A DNA stretch of 64,000 bases from Silene latifolia. Its lineage: Eukaryota; Streptophyta; Magnoliopsida; Caryophyllales; Caryophyllaceae. Made by a program: the position numbers and the translations under genes. The notes beneath the pieces are model-generated. The model searched no databases. It saw only the letters and a program-made list of their open reading frames with translations, and was not told the origin of the DNA. How positions within the stretch are numbered: position 1 is the stretch's first letter; every line of letters starts with the position of its first letter. The stretch covers positions 75,030,166 to 75,094,165 of the forward strand of contig NC_133537.1 of NCBI RefSeq assembly GCF_048544455.1, read 5' to 3'. This document shows positions 58,491-64,000 of this stretch, piece after piece.

Positions 58491-59647
58491 ATGCCGCCCA
58501 AGAAGACTGCTTTGTATGCGAGAGATGAGCTTATGAACATAGATGACATCGTAAAGATGTTAGAGCATCAGGATGCTCTCACTGAGGCTTTAAAGACTGT
58601 GGGGAAGGATAAGGATAAGGATAAGGAAAAAGAGGTTGATCATTCTAAAATCAGCCTATATATAGCGAGGTTAAACCCGAAAGAGTATAAGGGAGTTGGG
58701 GAGCCTAACCTTCTTGATAGTTGGCTTAGAGAGATGGAGAACATATTAGATTTGGTTCACTGTCCTGATGAGATAAGAGTGGAACAGGTTGCATTCTATC
58801 TGAGGGAGGCAGCTGGCAAGTGGTGGGATACAGTGAAGGTGAGTGCTAAGGAGATATATACAAACCAAGGTTTACCTGATATACCTTGGGAGGAGTTTCG
58901 TAGGGCTGTGAGAAAGGAGTTCGTACCGGAGCATGTGAGGAGTAAGTTGAGAGAAGAGTTTGACAGTTTTAAGATGACCGCCGAGATGTCTGTGTTTGAG
59001 TACTACAGCAGTTCAATGAGAAGTCTAGGTATCTTGAGGATATGGGTTTGAGTGAGGAGAATCGGCGTTGAGGTTTGAGAGGGGTTGACCCCTAAGATTA
59101 TGGATAAGTTACCCGTGGGAATCCTTGCGATGTTAAGGAAGCTTATGAGAGGGTGGGAGAGCTGAGAGGTTGGTGGAGATGGCTCAGGAGAGGTCGGGTG
59201 GTGAGAAAAGGAAGTCGAGAGCGAGGTGGTGGCGGTCTAATCACAAGAAAGGCAACCACATTCGATCTAAGGGTTTTCTTCTGGGTCAGGGTTCAATGCT
59301 GGGGCTTCCTTTGGGCGTGGCCGTGGGAGTGTTAGTGGTAGTTGGGGAGTGACCTGCTATAGCTGTGGTGGTGTAGGCCACCGGAGACATGAGTGCACAA
59401 GTGCACCGGGATCTTTCCAGAGACCTGCGCAGAGCTATGCGAGCAATAGACCGGCTGGGTCATGGCCAAACCGGGGAAGTCAGAGTTACCAGAGTGGAGG
59501 CAACCGCAACGGCGGTAATTCTTATCACAAACCACCAACGAACAACAACAACAATCAAGGGTCGGGTGCTAAACCGACCACATCAGCCAAGATCTTGTCC
59601 GGGAGGTGGACAGAAGACCGATGGAAAGTTATTCATGATGGAGAATA
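58491..59647 (+). pseudogene. R1 gag (frameshifted)
   Basis: ATG at 58491 (MPPKKTALYARDELMNIDDI). A charged KDKDKDKEKE tract is followed by the gag core: YIARLNPKEYKGVGEPNLLD, WLREMENILDLVHCPDEIRV, EAAGKWWDTVKVSAKE and FVPEHVRSKLREEFDSFKM. The frame breaks near 59025; remnants VEMAQERSGGEKRKS and FFWVRVQCWG-type readings appear in other frames. The CCHC knuckle [14 protein letters not shown] is at 59352-59393. It overlaps the start of pol near 59640, where two frames read VIHDGE and [17 protein letters not shown]-binding capsid protein, not producible intact. Confidence 0.88.
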
Positions 59648-62413
59648 AAGCAGCTGAGGAGGATGCACACGTTATCACCGGTACTTTCCTTGTTAATGGT
59701 ATTCATACCTTTGTTTTGTTTGATTCGGGGGCTTCTCAGTCGTTTGTATCTTTAAGTCATGTTAAACGGTTGGGTTTGAGGGTGTATGAGTCTGTTAGTG
59801 AGCAAGTTTTTATACCTTCGGGTGAGTCTGTATCATGTGGGAGGTTGTTTAGAGATGTATCTATGATAGTTGGGCAAGTTGATCTACAAGTAGACTTGCT
59901 AGAGTGTCCTTTTGACGGTTTTGAGATGATAGTCGGGATGGATTGGTTAGGAAAGTATAAAGCTAAGATAGACTGTCATCAAAAGAAAGTGTCTTTAAGA
60001 GGTCCTAAGGGCGTTAGTGTGTCTTCTCGTGGGTTTCTAGTCAAACCCAAAGTTAAATTGATTGCAGCTGTCACCTTGAAGTCTTATCTGAGGAAGGGAT
60101 GTCCTTTGATCTTGTGCCATGTGAGAGATGACCGGATAGAGAGTCCGACAGTTGATCAGATACCAGTGGTGGGAGAGTTTGTAGATTTTTTCGGAGGAGA
60201 TTCCGGGTTGCCACCGAAGAGGGAGATAGATTTCACCGTTGAGTTGAAACCAGGGACGGGGCCAATCTCTAAGGCACCGTATCGTATGGGTCCTAAGGAG
60301 ATGGAGGAGCTTAGGAAGCAGTTGGATGATTTGATAGAGAAGGGATACAGTAGACCTAGTGTATCGCCGTGGGGAGCACCAGTTCTTTTTGTAAAGAAGA
60401 AGGATGGGAGTCTGAGGTTGTGCATAGACTATAGAGAGCTGAACCGAGTGACGGTGAAGAACAAGTATCCTTTGCCAAGGATAGATGACCTGTTTGATCA
60501 GTTGAGTGGTGCATCAGTCTTTTCTAAGATTGATTTGAGGTCGGGGTACCATCAGGTGAAGATTAGAGAGGTGGACGTACCAAAGACAGCTTTCACGTCG
60601 AGGTATGGCCATTATGAGTATGTGGTGATGCCGTTTGGGTTGTCTAATGCACCGGCCGTGTTTATGGATTTGATGAACAGAATCTTCAGACAGTTCTTGG
60701 ACTAGTTTGTGGTGGTATTTATCGATGACATCTTAGTCTATTCTAAGACTAAGGAGGAGCATGAGGAGCATCTGAGGATCGTGTTGCAAACTTTGAGGGA
60801 GCATGAGTTGTATGCTAAGCTGTCCAAGTGTGAGTTCTGGTTAGAGAAAGTTGCTTTTCTGGGGCATGTGATCTCTAAGGAGGGAGTGGCTGTGGATCCG
60901 GCGAAGATTGAGGCGGTGACAAAGTGGGAAGCACCAAAGAATGTTGCTGAGGTTAGGAGTTTCTTGGGTTTAGCTGGATACTACAGTCGGTTCGTGAACG
61001 ATTTCTCCAAGATAGCTAGACCTATGACAGCGTTGATGAGGAAAGAGAACAGGTTTCGTTGGGATGAGAGTTGTGAGACGGCGTTCCAAACATTAAAGGA
61101 GCGTTTGACCACAGCTCTGTCTTAGCGATGCTGAAGGGAGCGAGAACTTTGAGGTTTATACGGATGCCTCAAAGAATGGGTTGGGATGTGTCTTTGATGC
61201 GAGAATGGTAAAGCGATTGCCTATGCTTCTAGGCAATTGAAGCCTTATGAGGAGAACTACCCTACTCATGATCTGGAGTTGGGTGCGGTGGTGTTTGCTC
61301 TCAAGATTTGGAGACATTACCTTTATGGAGCAATCTTTAAGGTATTTTCTGATCACAAGAGTCTCAAGTACATCTTCACTCAAAAGGAGTTGAACATGAG
61401 ACAGAGGAGGTGGATGGAGTTAATTGGCGATTATGACATGGAAATCATCTACCATGAAGGGAAGGCCAATGTAGTTCTTTGATGCTTTGAGTAGGAAGAG
61501 TGTACATTCTACGTGTACAGCTCTATCTTTGATGAGGTGAGAGATGAGGTAGCGAGGTTTGGGATACATATGATGCGGAAAGGAGATGCCATGGGTGATA
61601 TGACAAGACATGACTTGAGTTTTATGATGACATTCGAGGTAAGCGGGCGTTGGATCCTAAGATAGTTGAGTGGAGAGTCGAGTAGAGAAAGGGACGGTGT
61701 CCCGATTTTCTATTCATACAGATGGTAGTTTGAGGTTCGATGGTAGGTGGTGTGTCCCTAATGATGAGGAGTTGAAAAAGACTATCATGACAGAGGCACA
61801 TTGTACACCATACTCAGTACATCCAGGTGGTGACAAGCTATACAAGGATTTGAAGAAAACGTTCTGGTGGCCTGGGATGAAGAAAGAGACAGCTGAGTTT
61901 GTGTCCCGTTGTTTGACATGCCAAAGAATTAAAGGGGAACAGCGACGACCACAAGGTAAGATTCTGTCTTTAGAGGTACCTGAGTGGAAGGGGGGATCCA
62001 TTTCCATGGATTTTATCGTGGGTTTGCCAACGAGTCAACAAGGTAACAACATGATTTGGGTAATAGTGGATCGTCTGACCAAGTCAGCTCACTTTGTTCC
62101 AATGAAAGATACATGGACTAAGGCACAATTGGCTATGGCCTATCGAAAGAACGTGCTTAAGTTACATGGAGTCCCTAAGGACATAGTGTCTGACAGAGAT
62201 GCGAGGTTTATATCAAGGTTTTGGAAAGAGTTGCAGGAATCGTTGGGAATAACTTTGAAGATGAGTACAACATTTCATCCGGCGACAGACGGACAGACTG
62301 AGAGAACAATCAAGACTCTTGAGGATATGTTGCGAGCCTGTGTGATGGATTTCGGTGGTAGCTGGGAGCAGAGGTTGGACTTGATAGAATTGGTATGGCA
62401 CCGTTTGAGGCTT
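59641..62413 (+). pseudogene. R1 pol: protease, RT, RNase H, integrase (broken)
   Basis: Protease: [20 protein letters not shown] and [67 protein letters not shown], then a TAG at 60703-60705, then [14 protein letters not shown] with the catalytic DD. RT/RNase H connection: [20 protein letters not shown]. RNase [21 protein letters not shown] and [13 protein letters not shown]. Integrase: HPGGDKLYKDLKKTFWWPGM, CLTCQRIK (HHCC), MDFIVGLP, VSDRDARFISRFWKEL and ATDGQTERTIKTLEDML (D, D and E). Frameshifts lie near 61125, 61200, 61485 and 61620. A small deletion near 62385 removes the segment before GMAPFEAL, which C2 then interrupts. Confidence 0.9.
62409..62413 (+). repeat. C2 left flank, candidate target duplication
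   Basis: GGCTT before the C2 terminus; the partner is outside the window. Confidence 0.45.
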
Positions 62414-63684
62414 TGTTGAAGGAAATGTAGATTCATATACATACTAACATACTCTTATATGTCAAAATTAATTTGTCATAAAATTAAATGTGGATTTTAT
62501 GCATGCAAACAATATAATAAAAGAGAAGAAATCATATCCTTACATTGAAATTTCGGTTCAAATGGGCACAAAAGAAATCTCCTTTTCTTTTGTTCTTGAG
62601 CTTTCCAAATGGAAGAACAAGGATTCAAGTGTAGAATCCCTCCCAAAAGCATATACCCAATGAATACATCTTAATAAACCAATACTATTTAGATCTAGTA
62701 ATAATAATGGTTTTACAATAAAATTGATACAATATAAATTGTATTTTCACTCTTGAAATTTCGGTCAAGAGGTGGTGTTTTGTGAGATTTTATTTCTCTA
62801 GAATTATCATAAATTGTAGAGAGATTTTAAGGATTTTCTTACACTAAGAAAAATAAGATGGGAGGAATGAATGAATGTGAAAGAGAAGAGCTTTTTACTC
62901 TTTCTTGTTGGTGGCCGAAAAAGGGGCATTGGGTAGTATGCCCAATGCCTTTTGTTTTTGCTCTTCACAAGAGACTAGGCATGCAAGCCTACTACCTAGT
63001 GTCTTGATTGTGTTTTTATTTAAAAATAAATAACACAATATTTACTAAACACACACCCATATTTCGGTTTTAAGTATAAAATGGAGAATCCATTTTATTT
63101 TGTCATTTGTCAAATTTGTCACATGTAACATGTTACATGACATGTTACGATGCAATGTATTTTTATCATATTAAAAATCAACATACTCATAAAATATGTC
63201 ATTTACAAAATTGACTAGTAATTCGTAATTACTTGTACCAAAATATTTCACCAATTTATAAATCGTATTTATAATAATCCATTCAAATTTAATTGTTTCT
63301 TTAAACAATAATTTCATCCGAGTAATGATACAATTCGATTACCCAGACCATATCTCATTTAATTACATTTCAATTTGATGCGTAAATTATACTCACAAAA
63401 TCATCCGTCAATTTTAAGCAATTTAATTAACTCGTATCGGTATACGATTAATTAAATAATCAATTAAGAGTATTTCCTATAGGTATGACCTAAGGGGATC
63501 AATCGATCACCACCGCCGCACGACGACAAGTAATGTCAAACTCTAGCCACCAATCATTACGGATATGTGTGGACCGATTGACTATATATGTAATGTATCA
63601 TCCCTTTCGTATTCTTGAAATGAGATTTAATAATGATATTTAAATCATGTGATCGCACTATTGTTGAGGACACATTTCCCAACA
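62414..63684 (-). repeat. C2 3' LTR (1271 bp)
   Basis: Plus-strand sense TGTTGAAGGAAATG...TTTCCCAACA. Same length class as the C1 LTRs and similar throughout, but clearly more diverged from C1 than the two C1 LTRs are from each other. Confidence 0.88.
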
Positions 63685-63697
63685 ATCTCCCACTTGT
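63685..63697 (-). other. C2 polypurine tract
   Basis: Minus strand ACAAGTGGGAGAT adjoining the LTR, as in C1. Confidence 0.8.
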
Positions 63698-64000
63698 CCT
63701 CGACAAGTGTGCGTCACCAATTCTCTTGTCCTATTACTATCTCCCACTCAATGCAAGGTGTCTTTCGGTCGTACTTGCAAGTGATCATATCGAGAGTGGT
63801 TTCCTCGATCCGGAGAATAAGCGATTGACCGGATTTATCTATCATAGATACCTTCCGAGCGTGGCCACGCATTTCGAGTTCATTACTCCTCGAGTGGCCC
63901 TGAGATATTGTTTTAACCCACGACAAGGGATGAACAATTCTATCGCACTCATTCCTTCGACTAGCCACACCCATCATAACCCAAAATATGCCCATTTGAC

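Larger units (their letters stand above)
49233..64000 (+). mobile_element. O1: Tat/Ogre-type Ty3 element, 5' part, split by R1
   Basis: 5' LTR (about 49233-51448), tRNA-Arg primer site, gag, zinc-knuckle-like domain, protease, a linker, and reverse transcriptase up to 56312 where R1 enters. The primer site TGGCGACTCCGCTGGGGA and the RT sequence (VDFRDLEKASPKDDFPLPHI) are diagnostic of the Tat/Ogre group. The remainder lies beyond R1 and outside the window. The exact left edge is approximate because the second LTR and target duplication are not visible. Confidence 0.85.
56313..64000 (+). mobile_element. R1: chromovirus-like Ty3 element, split by C2
   Basis: 5' LTR 56313-57660, initiator-Met primer site, dyad-rich leader, gag, protease, RT, RNase H and integrase up to 62413, where C2 enters. 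Gag/pol similarity to T1 ([29 protein letters not shown]) and the primer site place it among chromoviruses. The chromodomain region, 3' LTR and duplication are out of the window. S1 is a solo LTR of a related family. Confidence 0.88.
62414..64000 (-). mobile_element. C2: copia element of the C1 type, 3' end only
   Basis: Minus-strand element whose 3' LTR (62414-63684) and adjacent internal end (63685-64000) are in the window. On the minus strand the LTR begins TGTTGGGAAATGTGTCCTC, matching the C1 LTR start, and the 300 bp before it matches C1 38470-38789 closely (for example ATGCGTGGCCACGCTCGGAA). The body extends to the right. No gene of C2 is in the window; short frames at 63714-63995 are not supported. 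Confidence 0.88.

Overview
This is flowering-plant nuclear DNA, probably a eudicot with a large, repeat-rich genome. The reasons are plant-type Ty3 and Ty1/copia retrotransposons with plant tRNA primer sites (initiator-Met, Asp, Arg), an En/Spm-type CACTA transposon with multi-exon genes, and AT-rich non-coding DNA. Caryophyllales is a guess I cannot prove from the sequence. I find no host gene, tRNA, rRNA or CRISPR. Essentially every base can be assigned to a transposable element, and the elements are nested up to five deep.

Left third. An Athila-lineage Ty3 element on the minus strand (A1, 1-17932) keeps gag, protease and an env-position ATHILA-type ORF but has lost reverse transcriptase and integrase. 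Its 5' LTR is split by a complete Tekay-type chromovirus on the plus strand (T1, 5676-16929; about 3.29-kb LTRs, target duplication AGTTT). A1 itself sits inside the env-like ORF of a second Athila-like element (A2, plus strand, 17938-20495), whose 3' LTR is cut at 20496 by a CACTA transposon.

Middle. The CACTA element (from 20496 to about 48667, minus strand) carries a TNP2 transposase gene and a second multi-exon gene joining a Ptta/En/Spm domain to a Ulp1 (C48) protease. It has absorbed a copia element (C1, 22381-40057, duplication GGACC) into a Ulp1 exon, and a solo LTR (S1, 45333-46673, duplication AGGAC) into a TNP2 exon. C1's gag is in turn split by a non-autonomous Tekay-like element on the minus strand (T2, 26609-35507, duplication GTAAG).

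Right. A Tat/Ogre-type element (O1, from about 49233, tRNA-Arg primer site) is interrupted in its reverse transcriptase by a chromovirus (R1, from 56313). R1 is interrupted in its integrase by a minus-strand copia element of the C1 type (C2, from 62414). All three run off the right edge. Nearly all coding regions carry frameshifts or stops.

Most interesting signal. Several unrelated LTR families carry arrays of short CG-containing dyads spaced about 20 bp (two helical turns) or 30 bp. In R1, S1, A2 and O1 an array lies 20-60 bp upstream of a TATA box. R1 and S1 share one plan (2 sites, a gap of about 52-54 bp, 4 sites) although their motif cores differ. R1 repeats and extends the plan in its leader just before gag. 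A1 has an unrelated motif with a similar 20/52-bp rhythm both in its LTR and upstream of its env-like ORF. This looks like a recurrent cis-regulatory design that standard annotation does not name.
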